From Panicum virgatum (Eukaryota; Streptophyta; Magnoliopsida; Poales; Poaceae): DNA of 64,000 nucleotides. Shown here piece after piece: positions 10,047 through 19,440 of the stretch; positions within the stretch are counted from its first letter, which is position 1, and each line of letters opens with the position of its first letter. A model generated the notes under the pieces. That model was not told the origin of the DNA and did not search any database. It saw nothing but the letters and a program-made list of their open reading frames with translations. The position numbers and the translations under genes were made by a program. The stretch lies in the NCBI RefSeq assembly GCF_016808335.1, contig NC_053137.1:3618955-3682954 (forward strand). The letters run 5' to 3'.

Positions 10047-11473
10047 TGTAACGAACATGGCACCATTTATGCCATTTCGAGTGATTTTGGTGATCGAATG
10101 ACAACACAACACTTGGACTAATATGATTGTTAAGATGACCATTCTCAGGCTTTTAGGTTCAAGTGATGACAAAGAGAAAGAGAAGATAGGCGTAGCAAGG
10201 CTCTTCGGTCAGGAGCACCGGAAGAACCGACGCCATGGGCATCGGAGCATCCGATGGTAGTCGGAAGAACCGACGCCATGGTACTTTGGTGCAGAAGGGA
10301 GTCAAAGTCAAGTCAGCCTATAGGCACCGGTTGAACCGACGGGTCAAAAAGGGGCATCGGTGCATTGGGCGTCCTATGTTCCAGAGACGATGTCAAGTGC
10401 CCAGGAGAGGTTTCTTCAGCACCGGTTGAACCGACGGTGCATCGGAGTATTGCGTCGGTGCAATGACGTCAGCGCCCAGGAGAAGATTCTTAAGCACCGG
10501 ATGAACCGGTGATACATCGGTACAAAGCATCGGTTCAACCGGTGGTCACTGTTGCAGCAGTCAGAAGTTCAACGGCTACTTCGTGTCTTAGAGTGACCGG
10601 ATGAACCGACGCTACCCCTGCCAGAGGCATCGGTTCTTCCGATGATACACAGATTTTCAGCTAACCGTTGGAGCAACGGCTACAAGACTTGGTGGCCTAT
10701 ATATACGCCTCACCCCGGCCATTTGAAGACTGCTGGAGTCCCAAGACACCTCATACACATCCAAGAACATCTCCAAGCCATACAAGAGCTCATAGATCAT
10801 ATCCTTAGCTTATAGCACTAACTTTGTAAAGTGTGAGTGCTAGATTAGCTCTTAGTGAGTGTGATTGCAAGGCCTTGAGCCTTTGTGCTGTGGTTCTCTA
10901 GTGAACCAAAACAAGAGCTTGGTGCGCCGGCACCTTGGAGCGTGAAGCTCACCGGCAACGTCATCGACCCTCCAACTTGGTGTGGAGCGGCGACGACACT
11001 TTGTGCGGGGGACGTGGAGACCCCAATCCTTTGTGGAGAAGCTCCTTAGTGGAACACGGGGCCAAGGTGACCGTGATTGTGTTCACGGAAGAGACTTGGT
11101 GGCCGAGTAGCAATACTCTTAGTGAGTGCTACAACAACGTGGATGTAGGTGTGCCTTTGTGGCTAACCGAACCACGGGATAAACACCCGCGTCAAGAGTT
11201 TGCTATCTCCTATCCCGCTCTTTAAGCTTCCGCATTTCATACTAGCAATTTGTATGCCATTACTTTCATAGAGTAGTTTCTTGATAGGAAAGGCTATATG
11301 TTGCTAAACTCTTTTGGGATAGGGGTTTTACACTAGAACAACCTAGTTGCACATCTAGATAGCATGTTTTAGTTTAACTTTTGTGCAAACTAGTTGGAGC
11401 CATAGGTCTAAGTTTTTATTAGTGCCTAATTCATCCCCTCCCCCTCTTAGGTTAGAGCACCCGATCACTTTCA
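10047..11473 (+). mobile_element. Solo LTR, Copia/SIRE-Maximus-like
   Basis: It starts TGTAACGAAC, ends GATCACTTTCA, and is flanked by the 5-bp duplication CTAGT (10042-10046, 11474-11478). Unit 5 (about 14565) has the unoccupied target GCTAGTTGATCATATAAG. Inside are CACCGGTTGAACCGACGG-type motifs, a TATA box (CCTATATATACGCC, about 10697) and the TTAGTGCCTAATTCATCCCC ending common in panicoid SIRE/Maximus LTRs. No internal domain and no second LTR, so recombination probably left a solo LTR. An ORF at 10935-11225 lies inside it and is not a gene. Confidence 0.85.
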
Positions 11474-11762
11474 CTAGTTGATCATATAAGTTTCATTGAG
11501 TCTGATCTTGCACAATTCTTTATGTTATCAAGTTAGTATCAAGGACGCAGCAGCCAGAGTGGCACGAGCAAGTTCAGATTATCTCTAGATAGTTCAAAAG
11601 AACCTTAATATATAGTGGGCTTACGGCTATTTAATTTTTCTATATTTCATTGGCAATCTGCGCTAGCACGGACTTACAAATGGATTTTCTTTTGCAATAT
11701 GGTCAGCGAGGAATAGTGGAGATCAAAACTCGGACACTATAAGTACTATCTTTGCTCATAAC

Positions 11763-12868
11763 TTACTACACCAAACTGGAATTACCTTGGCGGCCGTAAC
11801 TTTCCTTGGCGGCTGAAATAAGGCCGCCAAGTTAAATGTGATTTTCTTGGCGGTATTGTATAACAGCCAAGGAAATATATATTTCCTGGCGGGTGAACAA
11901 AACCGCCAAGTAATATGCTCATTTCCTTGGCGCTTTTGCTAGACCGCCAAGGAAACATATAATCTATTTGGCTGCCCAATAGAACTGCCAACGAAATGCT
12001 CAATTTTCTTGGCTGTTGGCAGCCAAGAAAATACCTCTCAAGTATAATCTTTCTTATTTTCACTTAAATATATACAAGTGTTTATATCTTGTTAAGTTCA
12101 CTTACACATGCATAACACTCAAACATGGGTGCAGTGCTAGGAAAGAAAAAAAATCTTGGCGCTAGAGACGATTGAACCTGGGTTTTGAGTTAGAGAAAAA
12201 TTAATGGAAAACAACAAAGTTGAAATTAGAGAGGATCGAAAATGAAAAAAAGGAAGATCTAAACTGGATTCAATATTGAGAAACAATGCAAACCACTACA
12301 CCACACCACCGCTCCCTTTGTGCTGACTATTGAGAATAAATTTCTTTGTATATACAAAGCAGAACTAAAATTTAGAACTAAAAATGTTTATGCATAAAAA
12401 CTAGTGATGTAACTGCATATTTTATAATATTATGGTAAATATAAGATTGTATGCAAATTTGAGATGCATACGAGTTTAAAAATTGTTATATAGTATTCAG
12501 AGCTCAAAGTTTGAGTAGAGTTATATAAAATTACGTGAGAGAGATATCCATTTATGAACAATATATTGTTCCACACTATTAGAACCACTTGAATTTTTTA
12601 TGGCAAGATAATGGACCAAAAATACGTTTTGATTTTAAATTGTGAGGCTAAATATGGTTTTACACAATTTTGAATCACTTTTGATAAGCACTCTGAAATT
12701 CATTTAAACTATAGAAAGTAGAGGATCAATCCAAAAATTTTTGAAACTTTTATACAAAATGTATATGCAGTCTGTTTTATGTAAAAAATGTTCTGGGTAT
12801 AAGACATAATTCGATTTGCATGCTACTTCGGCTTTTGGCCGCCAAGGCAATTCTGTTTTGGTGTAGTG
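11763..12868. mobile_element. CACTA-like non-autonomous element
   Basis: The right end reads TTTTGGTGTAGTG and the left end (T)ACTACACCAAACTGG, i.e. CACTACACCAAA termini with the first base changed on the left. Both subterminal zones contain repeated TTGGCGGC/GCCGCCAAG motifs in both orientations (11785-12020 and about 12835-12848). A possible AAC target duplication (11760-11762, 12869-12871) is off by one base on the left. The interior is AT-rich with no coding capacity. Confidence 0.7.
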
Positions 12869-13073
12869 AACTCACAAATAGCAATCCCTCTTATTAGAAT
12901 ATTTAGAATATGTATAGTCAACACTTCTAAGCTATGAACACCAATATTGCCAAAAAAAACTATGAACACCAATTATATATTCCTTTTAGTATTTCAAATG
13001 TACCTTTAAAAACAATAAAACAATTATAGCTATATTTTTTCAAAAGTAGCTTCAATATATTATAAATTTGCTA

Positions 13074-13413
13074 CTCTCCCTGCCCCATAATAAGTTGACT
13101 TGTATCTAAGAAATTATTGTCCCATATAGAGTTGATTTTTAGCCTATCCATATCAGGTCACTGCCTTTTAAATCTTCCTCAAAACGCTACACAGGCATTT
13201 ACCCTACCTCACAACAGTTTTCTATTAATTGCTTTGATTATAAAAATGAGCTTTGGCCACCCAATAGACACCACAAACATGAATGGTCTTATAAGAAGGA
13301 GTTGCATGATTGATTGAGGGCAGCGTCGTCGTCTTCTCTCTAATATATATGCTAAATTTCTTATAAACCTTTAATTTATATATATATATAAACTTATTTT
13401 AGGGTAGAGGGAG
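13074..13413. mobile_element. Stowaway MITE
   Basis: It begins CTCCCTGCCCCATAATAAG and ends CTTATTTTAGGGTAGAGGGAG, the standard Stowaway (Tc1/mariner) termini, flanked by TA on both sides (13072-13073, 13414-13415). The interior is AT-rich and non-coding. Confidence 0.85.
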
Positions 13414-13544
13414 TACATTTTAAGTATTATAATATTATCAATTAGCATATGGTTAAAGTATTGTCTTGATGACCGTTTTACTGTCTTAGACGACAACTAT
13501 TTAGTAGTATGACCTTATTATGAGGGACTAGTACAGAGTTAAGT

Positions 13545-13967
13545 AATAAATAAATTGAAGAATATTAAAGGCATTGGATGTTATGCCTGATGGAAGTCAA
13601 TTAATTAAGTCCTACAAGCTCCAGCTCCTATATATGCACATACAGTATATACCAAGTCTCCCATGTCTTAGCTCCAAGAGTCTTAGACACTTCCTCATCA
13701 GTCAGTTTGGTCCTTTAATTTGCTCGTGTTATTTTCTCCATTTCGCAAGTTTTCTGTAGGGTGTGTGTGTAACCTAGGACATGATAACAGTCGTAATTGG
13801 AATGGGAGGCTCTAGGATAATTCGGCATGCTAGACGATTCGTCACACCCTCATGCTTTGTGGACATATTATTTGTAGCTAGGGTATGAGTGAGTCCCTGG
13901 AGACCAAAATGGTGAAAATGGATGCTCTACTGTGTCTGGTGGTTCATCTATGTTCGCCAAGAACCAT
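13545..13967 (+). ncRNA. Predicted 21-PHAS unit 4 (5' part)
   Basis: Nearly a duplicate of the start of unit 6: the GAAGAATATTAAAGGCAT block (13557-13575), a TATA box at about 13628 (CCTATATATGCAC), the AACCTAGGACATGATAACAG block, the miR2118-type site at 13797 and the GTTCGCCAAGAACCATACAA block at 13952-13971. After about 13967 it diverges into unrelated repeat DNA, so the 3' half has been lost or replaced. Confidence 0.6.
13797..13818 (+). promoter_or_regulatory. miR2118-type target site, unit 4
   Basis: The last 20 nt read GGAATGGGAGGCTCTAGGAT, preceded by TT. The first 12 are a perfect complement of the 3' part of miR2118. Predicted cleavage lies between 13808 and 13809. Confidence 0.65.
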
Positions 13968-14400
13968 ACAAGCACTATAGCACTGAACCCATTCGGAGGC
14001 GTTTTGCTAATGGCGTTCTTCCAAAATGCCTTAATATCTTTTATTTGAAGGCGTTTTTGCATAAACGCCTATGTTTAGCATACAACCAGTGGCATTTTAG
14101 AGAAAACGCCTAAAAATCTGGCTCCTTGGAAGGCGAAAGTGCAGGACGCCATAGTAATTAGTCCTTTTGAGGGTGATTTTGTAAATTCTCCTGTTTAACA
14201 AAGAAGGCGTTTAGAAGTAAACGCCATATAAAGTATATCATATATGCAGATAAGACCTGCATAATCAGATATTTGTTTATACATCCTTCTACCTCTATTC
14301 CTCTATCCCGTGAAGCATCACAGCGCATCGATCCAAATCCCCGTGATCCATTCCAATGGGGGAAAAATGCGAGTTCAACAGACGCTAGGGTTAGGGAGCG
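13968..14400. repeat. GGCGTTT/AAACGCC inverted-repeat-rich segment
   Basis: Several GGCGTTT and AAACGCC words occur in alternating orientation (about 13992-14230), resembling transposon subterminal repeats. It replaces the 3' part of unit 4 and abuts unit 5. No clear termini and no supported ORF. Confidence 0.4.
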
Positions 14401-14407
14401 CTTGCTG

Positions 14408-14429
14408 TAGGAGTGGAAGGCACTGGGAT
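14408..14429 (+). promoter_or_regulatory. miR2118-type target site, unit 5
   Basis: Identical over 22 nt to the unit 3 site (GGAGTGGAAGGCACTGGGAT preceded by TA). Predicted cleavage lies between 14419 and 14420. Confidence 0.6.
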
Positions 14430-14693
14430 GACTCAGGGTGCAGCTGTTCAAGCACAATCTACTCGCATTTGCTCTGTGACGACGTATTACTCAGCTAGTG
14501 CAGTCACGAGAACTTGGAGACTGATATGGTGAATTTGATCCTTGCTCAATCGTGTTCGTGGGTAGCTAGTTGATCATATAAGTTTCATTGAGTCTGATCC
14601 TGCACAATTCTTTATGTTATCAAGTTAGTATCAAAGACGCAGCAGCCAGAGCACGAGCAAGTTCAGATTCTCTCTAGATAGTTCAGAAGAACC

Positions 14694-14985
14694 TTAATAT
14701 ATAGTGGGCTTACGGCTATTTTTCGATATGTTCTTTGGCATTACAACAAAATTCAAAAGAACACGAATCTGCTCCATCTGCGCCATGTACATCCTGAACT
14801 GATATGTAGACGTAGTCCCATACTTCGACAGTCCGACTGCGAGCTGGAGCTGACCATATGGCGCCATGGCCTGGTCACACCTGGTCGTCATCAGCTTCTC
14901 CAGCGGCATGTCCCCCTGCAACATCGTGGCAATCTGCGCTAGCACGGACTTACAAATGGATTTCCTTAATATGGTCGGCAAGGTA
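14694..14985 (-). pseudogene. PERK-type kinase C-terminal tail fragment
   Basis: On the minus strand it reads LQGDMPLEKL, then a variable stretch, then MAQMEQIR. The intact PERK at 19902-21713 has [10 protein letters not shown], a variable stretch and TAQMERIRR in the same order, and the DNA is recognisably similar (CTCCAGCGGCATGTCCCCCTG versus CTCCAGCGGCATCTCCCCCTG, shortened here to the shared core). Only the tail after the kinase domain is present, with no start and no kinase motifs. The orientation is the same as the PERK gene 5 kb away. It is embedded antisense in predicted PHAS unit 5. Confidence 0.65.
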
Positions 14986-15171
14986 CAGTGGAGAGGGACA
15001 TATCAGGTGCAAACCAATATCTCTGTGCAAATCGTGGAAACTTAAATCTGGACCACCAAATCAACATCAGGGGGGCAAGGGGAGTGGGAGGAGGAATTTG
15101 CAAAAGTGTGATTACCAATTCATGAATTGATTAAGGGCGGGCGATTAATTGTAAAATTACCCAATCTCCCA

Positions 15172-15571
15172 TGCCCCGACACCATAAAAATGGATGGCCT
15201 TAAAAGGAGTTGCATGATTAACTGAGGGCAGCGTCATCTTCTCTCTAATATATATGCTAAATTTCTTATAAACCTTTAATTTATACAAGCTTTGTTACAA
15301 TGATTGTAAAGTACCAATGGGTACTTTTGTCTTGAAATTTTTTCTGACCTTTGATCAATGGAAAGTATTTACAAAAAATAAATTAAATTAATACATTTTT
15401 TGGTACTTATTCCACATTTTTGTACCACCAGGTACTTTAGTCTAAGTACTTCCAGATACTTCTTACCTTCATCACCGTACGATTCTGTCAGATGAACGGC
15501 TCTTATTTTTTTCAATTATTGTAAAAATTCTAATAGAGTATAATAAATCAACTTATTTTAGGGTAGAGGGA
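15172..15571. mobile_element. Second Stowaway copy, 5'-deleted, with nested insertion
   Basis: 15172-15287 and 15550-15571 repeat the 3' part of the Stowaway at 13074-13413 (GGAGTTGCATGATT, TTCTCTCTAATATATATGC, then CTTATTTTAGGGTAGAGGGAG). About 260 bp (about 15288-15549) separates them and is absent from the first copy, so a further element appears to have inserted. That insert has weak inverted ends and no ORF; its family is not identified. Confidence 0.6.
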
Positions 15572-15589
15572 GTATATTTTAAGTATTTT

Positions 15590-16815
15590 AGTATTATTAA
15601 TTACTATATGGTTAAAATATTGTCTTGATGACCGTTTTACTGTCTTAGACGACAACTATTTAGTATGACCTTATGAGGGACTAGTGCAGAGTTAGGTAAT
15701 AAATTGAAGAATATTAAAGGCATCGGATGTTATGCCTGATTGATGTCGAATAATTCCTACAAGCTCCACCAGCTTCTATATATGCGCATATATACCAAGT
15801 CTCGCATGTTTTAGCTCCAAGAGTCTTTTAGACGCTTCCTCATCAGTTTGGTCCTTCGATTTGCCCATGTTTTCTGTAGCGCGTGTGTGCGTGTAACCTA
15901 GGGCATGATAACAGTGGTAATTGGAATGGGAGGCTCTGGGATCATTCGGCATGCTAGACGATTGTTCAGTCTTCACCCTCATGCTTTGTCGACCTATTAT
16001 TTGTAGCTAGGGTACGAGTGAGTCCCTGGAGAGGCCTTATTGTGAAACTGGATGCTATATGGTGTCTGGTGGTTATCTATGTTCGCCAAGAACCATACAA
16101 TGCAAGGTGCCACGAGAACGGTTGGTGAGGCTTGTCGCTGCCACTAAGGCCTGCTACGTACCACACGGCAGTTGTACAAGCAAGGCCGCGCGCGTGACGG
16201 CGGTCATCACTTTGTTGGAACAAGATCGCAGATCGGTCAAATCGGCACATCCCTCCTTGACAACTCTTGTTGGCGCGTACGGTGCAAGGGACTTCCCCTT
16301 GCATGTGTGAGCTCAAGAGTCATTAAACTTTCTCATCACCTTGCATTATTGTCTTTCCATATAGCTACTGCTGCGATATCGATGAATGAGTTCACACACA
16401 CACACCAATTACTGGTTACAGCAGATGATTGGATATTATTGTGGCAGAAATGGTTTCCCATTATTCCAATCAATCGGTCATCAGTTTGAGGAGTGCAAGT
16501 CGATCTCACTAACAACCCGGTTCTGTTCTGTACCTCTTGCTTTGCGATTCACTGACATCTCAGGAGATTTGAGGGCAAGGGATGTTCACCATGCATATTA
16601 TAATAACCAGCGATACAGTTTGAGAAAAATGGAGGTCTACGCAACACACTGTCAATTGGGTACAGCAATCTGCTTCCTCCTCCGATCCATCGGCGACGAT
16701 GCAGGAGGGTGTCGGCAAGGAAATCGGCAGTGGCAGTGGCTGAGGAAGAGGCGGCGACAAATTCAGTTCACAAAAAAAAAGTTATACCAGATTTTGCTGT
16801 TGGGATTGTTTTTTT
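15590..16815 (+). ncRNA. Predicted 21-PHAS unit 6 (most complete copy)
   Basis: It has the upstream block GAAGAATATTAAAGGCAT (15704-15721), a TATA box at about 15776 (TTCTATATATGCG), and the miR2118-type site at 15921. About 870 nt of sequence follows, whose second half matches unit 0 (16160-16240 and 16285-16815). It is the only copy with both ends of the family represented and no obvious transposon inside. ORFs within it (16059-16310, 16172-16489, 16386-16817) are not conserved in the other copies. A Helitron-like element starts just downstream. Confidence 0.65.
15921..15942 (+). promoter_or_regulatory. miR2118-type target site, unit 6
   Basis: The last 20 nt read GGAATGGGAGGCTCTGGGAT, preceded by TT. 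Predicted cleavage lies between 15932 and 15933. Confidence 0.7.
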
Positions 16816-16819
16816 AGGA

Positions 16820-17578
16820 CATTCTAAAAAATAGAGAAATTCTACAAATTCTCACAAAAATCATAAACATCTGACCATCAATTCGGCAACTCTAATCATA
16901 ATAGTCATTGGATCTGTTATCTTTTTTTAATAAATTACCCACCTTTGCCATTATAAAAATAAACTTAAGTAACCCCCTAACATGTATCTAAATTACCTAC
17001 CTCTGCCATTATAAAAAAAATCTAAAGTAACCCCCTAATCTTCATGTAAATTACCCACTTATGCCATTATAAAATAATATCTAATAACCCCCTAAACTTT
17101 CGTATATATTATCCAAAGATATCATCATAAAAAATTAAAATAAACTCCAAATCTGAATCAAAATTATATTATTATAATAAAATCTTAAAGTGCATCAATA
17201 TAAAATTCTAAATTACTATTTTTATCATTATTAGTATATTATTTATGATATTATTTATATAAAAATACTAACCATAATGTGTGTGTCACCATATATTCAT
17301 GTATAAGAGAAGAGATAAAAATACCCATTTTTATGTTGTTCACATAGCTCAAACAAAGTGTTCAATTAAATACATATCAAACATATATGGAGGTATGATG
17401 CAAAGTGAGAAAAAATTATTAGTAACTAAACCTATCACATTTATTAAAATTACATAATGATAAATATGTATCTTTATAATACTGGATTAAAATATTTAAT
17501 TGGTTAAAGAGACCATGAGATAAAAAATTATTAGATATCTGTAACTAGCCCGTGCGGGAGCACGGGTTGATAGACTAG
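16820..17578 (+). mobile_element. Helitron-like element (3' end clear)
   Basis: The 3' terminus has a GC hairpin (CCCGTGC 17549-17555 pairing with GCACGGG 17560-17566), a short spacer, CTAG at 17575-17578 and a host T, the non-autonomous Helitron signature. The interior is AT-rich with three tandem variants of an 'AATTACCCACCTTTGCCATT ... TAACCCCCTAA' block (16930-17100). The 5' TC end could not be fixed; it lies near 16842. Confidence 0.75.
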
Positions 17579-17666
17579 TGGAGCAAATTTTATATCAAAT
17601 TATTATTTCAAAAACGGACCTCAACACCTTCCATTTCTTCATCAAATGCGGTGAATAGTTGCAATC

Positions 17667-17960
17667 GCTGGCGAAAGGGCTTGTAGCCTAGTGGTTACAA
17701 GAGTCTCAGTAGCATCTTAAGTTCTGGGTTCGACTCTCAATGTGAGCGAATATTCTGGGATTTAATGGCGTTGTGCATTAAGTGGTAGGCGACGTTCCCA
17801 TCGACAGCGAGGCGCCTGTGGTGACTTCGTCAATCTCGAGGATTTGCCGGCTCAGTCTTCGATGCTCATATGGGTAGAGTTTGCGTACCTATGTTCATAG
17901 GGGTGTAAGTGTACGTGCGTTGTGAGTGTCTGAGTTGTACTGTGTAATCTCAAAAAAAAA
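17667..17960 (+). mobile_element. tRNA-derived SINE, copy 1
   Basis: The tRNA-like head has an A box (TAGCCTAGTGG, about 17682) and a B box (GGGTTCGACTC, about 17729). The body is shared with copy 2 (GACGTTCCC, GAGGCGCC, GTGACTTCG, GTTTGCGTAC, GTACTGTGT-ATTCTCA). It ends in an A run at 17952-17960. A 9-bp direct duplication GTTGCAATC flanks it (17658-17666, 17961-17969). ORFs crossing this sequence are artefacts. Confidence 0.85.
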
Positions 17961-18239
17961 GTTGCAATCACGACCCACAATTTTTTTTGCAAACCATTAC
18001 TTGTCATTTTAATTTTTAATATCAACATCCATTTATCTGGATATTCACCTACAAAGTAAATGGATTTTAACCATCGGACTGAAATCCAATACATTGGATT
18101 CATCTATCTTTGATTGTTTCCATGGCAGATAGAAGAAATAAAATTGTAAAATTGTATTAGATCTTCTGGCACAAAATGATTATTCATTATCGGTGCATTT
18201 TTCATATATAGAGGCAGGAAGATAGCAAGTCTCAAAATA

Positions 18240-19065
18240 ATTTTTTTGCAGAAATACCGTTCCTGGTTTTTGTGGAGCATTTTGACTATGTATTTAACAT
18301 ATTTAATTTATATACCTATTTTTTCTCTTGGACCAAAATTAACGTTACAAATCGGACAGATTTTTTGCCCAGCAAAATCTATTCATACTAGCATTTCTCA
18401 AAATAATTATGATTACACTAATAGGTTCAAGTACAATGAAAAAAAAATTAATGCACTGGATGTGATACTTAATGAGCTATGAAATGGGTTGTCCGAGTGA
18501 ATAAATGAAGATAGCAAACGCTTGAGCTCCTTTATATGCAGAACCGAGAGTCCCATGCTTGAGCTCCAGTCATGCCTCAAGCCCCCCACCTTCTCATACT
18601 GGTCTTTTTTCCATGTAATTTCCCCATTATATTCCTCGACTTCTCAGTACTACTATATATAGCTCTGGACAGAGTTTTTGAAAAATGTATATATAGCCCT
18701 GGACATGAAAATGATGCTATAGGAAAGGGAGGCATTGGGATCACGTGCTGGAGATGTGTAGTTTCATGGCCAAACGACGCCAACAAGATCTGGCAGACTA
18801 TTAGTGAAATATCATCTAGTAGTTTAAAGCAACTCCAACAGATCCCTCAAAAAAGTTTGTGTCTCAAGTTTATAGGACTGAACTAGAAAGATGCATTCCA
18901 TCATGGCCTCCACTAGACCCTCTCTTTTAGGGACGCTTCTACCCTCCTCCACCATCAATGATCTCCTAGGAGCCCTCTATTATATTATAAAATAGAATTA
19001 AGAACTGTTGGGTTGGGTTATAGTAATTTTGGAGATCTAAAAAATAGAGGAAGCTTTCTATTTAG
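18240..19065 (+). ncRNA. Predicted 21-PHAS unit 7
   Basis: Upstream block TTAATGCACTGGATGTGATACTT (18448-18470; first 20 nt shared in form with unit 3), TATA box at 18531-18537 (TTTATATGCAG), and the miR2118-type site at 18720, 189 nt downstream. Similarity to unit 1 is clear at GGACCAAAA-ACGTTA (18332) and TTATGCAG/AGCTCCAG (18535-18567). The 3' limit is unknown; a MITE begins at 19075. An ORF of 104 codons (18572-18886) spans the site but has no relatives in the other units. Confidence 0.6.
18720..18741 (+). promoter_or_regulatory. miR2118-type target site, unit 7
   Basis: The last 20 nt read GGAAAGGGAGGCATTGGGAT, preceded by TA. It is the best match of the seven to a miR2118 complement: one internal mismatch, one G:U-compatible change and one terminal mismatch. 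Predicted cleavage lies between 18731 and 18732. Confidence 0.7.
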
Positions 19066-19074
19066 GCCTTGTTT

Positions 19075-19300
19075 AGTTTGCAATTTTTTTTGGATTTTGA
19101 CACTACTTTCGTTGTTATTTGGCAATTAATATTCAATTATGGACTAATTAGGCTTAAAAGATTCGTCTCGTGCTAATCAATTAGACCGTGTCATTAATTA
19201 TTTTTTCAACTACATTTAGTCCTCCATACATGTGTCCAAAAAATTCGATGTGATGGGTAGACGGGTACAGTAGAAATTTTTTTGGAAACAAAACATGGCC
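19075..19300. mobile_element. MITE with GGCCTTGTTTAGTTT terminus
   Basis: It starts GGCCTTGTTTAGTTTGC and ends AACAAAACATGGCC. The internal core (GGACTAATTAGGCTTAAAAG, ATTCGTCTCG, GATGTGATGG) is shared with the elements at 57924-58846. It is a very common grass MITE type (Tourist/PIF-like in my judgement). No ORF. Confidence 0.75.
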
Positions 19301-19440
19301 TAATATTTGAAGGGTTTGATTTAGAAACTATTGCTGGAGTTGCGATTTTGGAGGCAGATGGTTGCAACGAAGATACTAAATACCAATCATACCCAACTCA
19401 CATTACACGTTGGAGTTGGAACAGAAGTTGCAACACATTA

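Larger units (their letters stand above)
9430..11760 (+). ncRNA. Predicted 21-PHAS unit 3, split by a LINE piece and a solo LTR
   Basis: The conserved block upstream of the TATA box is at 9460-9500, the TATA-like box at about 9533 (CTCTATACGC), and the miR2118-type site at 9704. Without its insertions the unit is 9430-9836, 10011-10046 and 11479-11760. That sequence is strongly similar to unit 5 (14400-14990), so the two are duplicates. Unit 5 keeps about 200 bp (a PERK-like tail) that unit 3 lacks. No conserved ORF. Confidence 0.6.
14400..15130 (+). ncRNA. Predicted 21-PHAS unit 5 (no visible TATA)
   Basis: Similarity to unit 3 begins only about 10 bp upstream of the miR2118-type site, so this copy has lost the family promoter. 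It continues through the LINE and solo-LTR empty sites (14520-14580). It then carries an extra segment, 14700-14985, that reads on the minus strand as a receptor-kinase tail. Without a promoter it may be silent or part of a longer transcript. Confidence 0.5.

Noticed and set aside
10935..11225. 96-codon ORF
   Set aside because: Entirely inside the solo LTR.
16059..16817. ORFs of 83-143 codons in unit 6
   Set aside because: Not conserved in homologous units 0 and 4, and no domain; treated as chance ORFs in a non-coding unit.
5955..18741. Possibility that the units are miR2118 hairpin genes instead of targets
   Set aside because: The conserved strand is the complement of the miRNA, and I saw no matching miRNA arm nearby that would fold into a hairpin.
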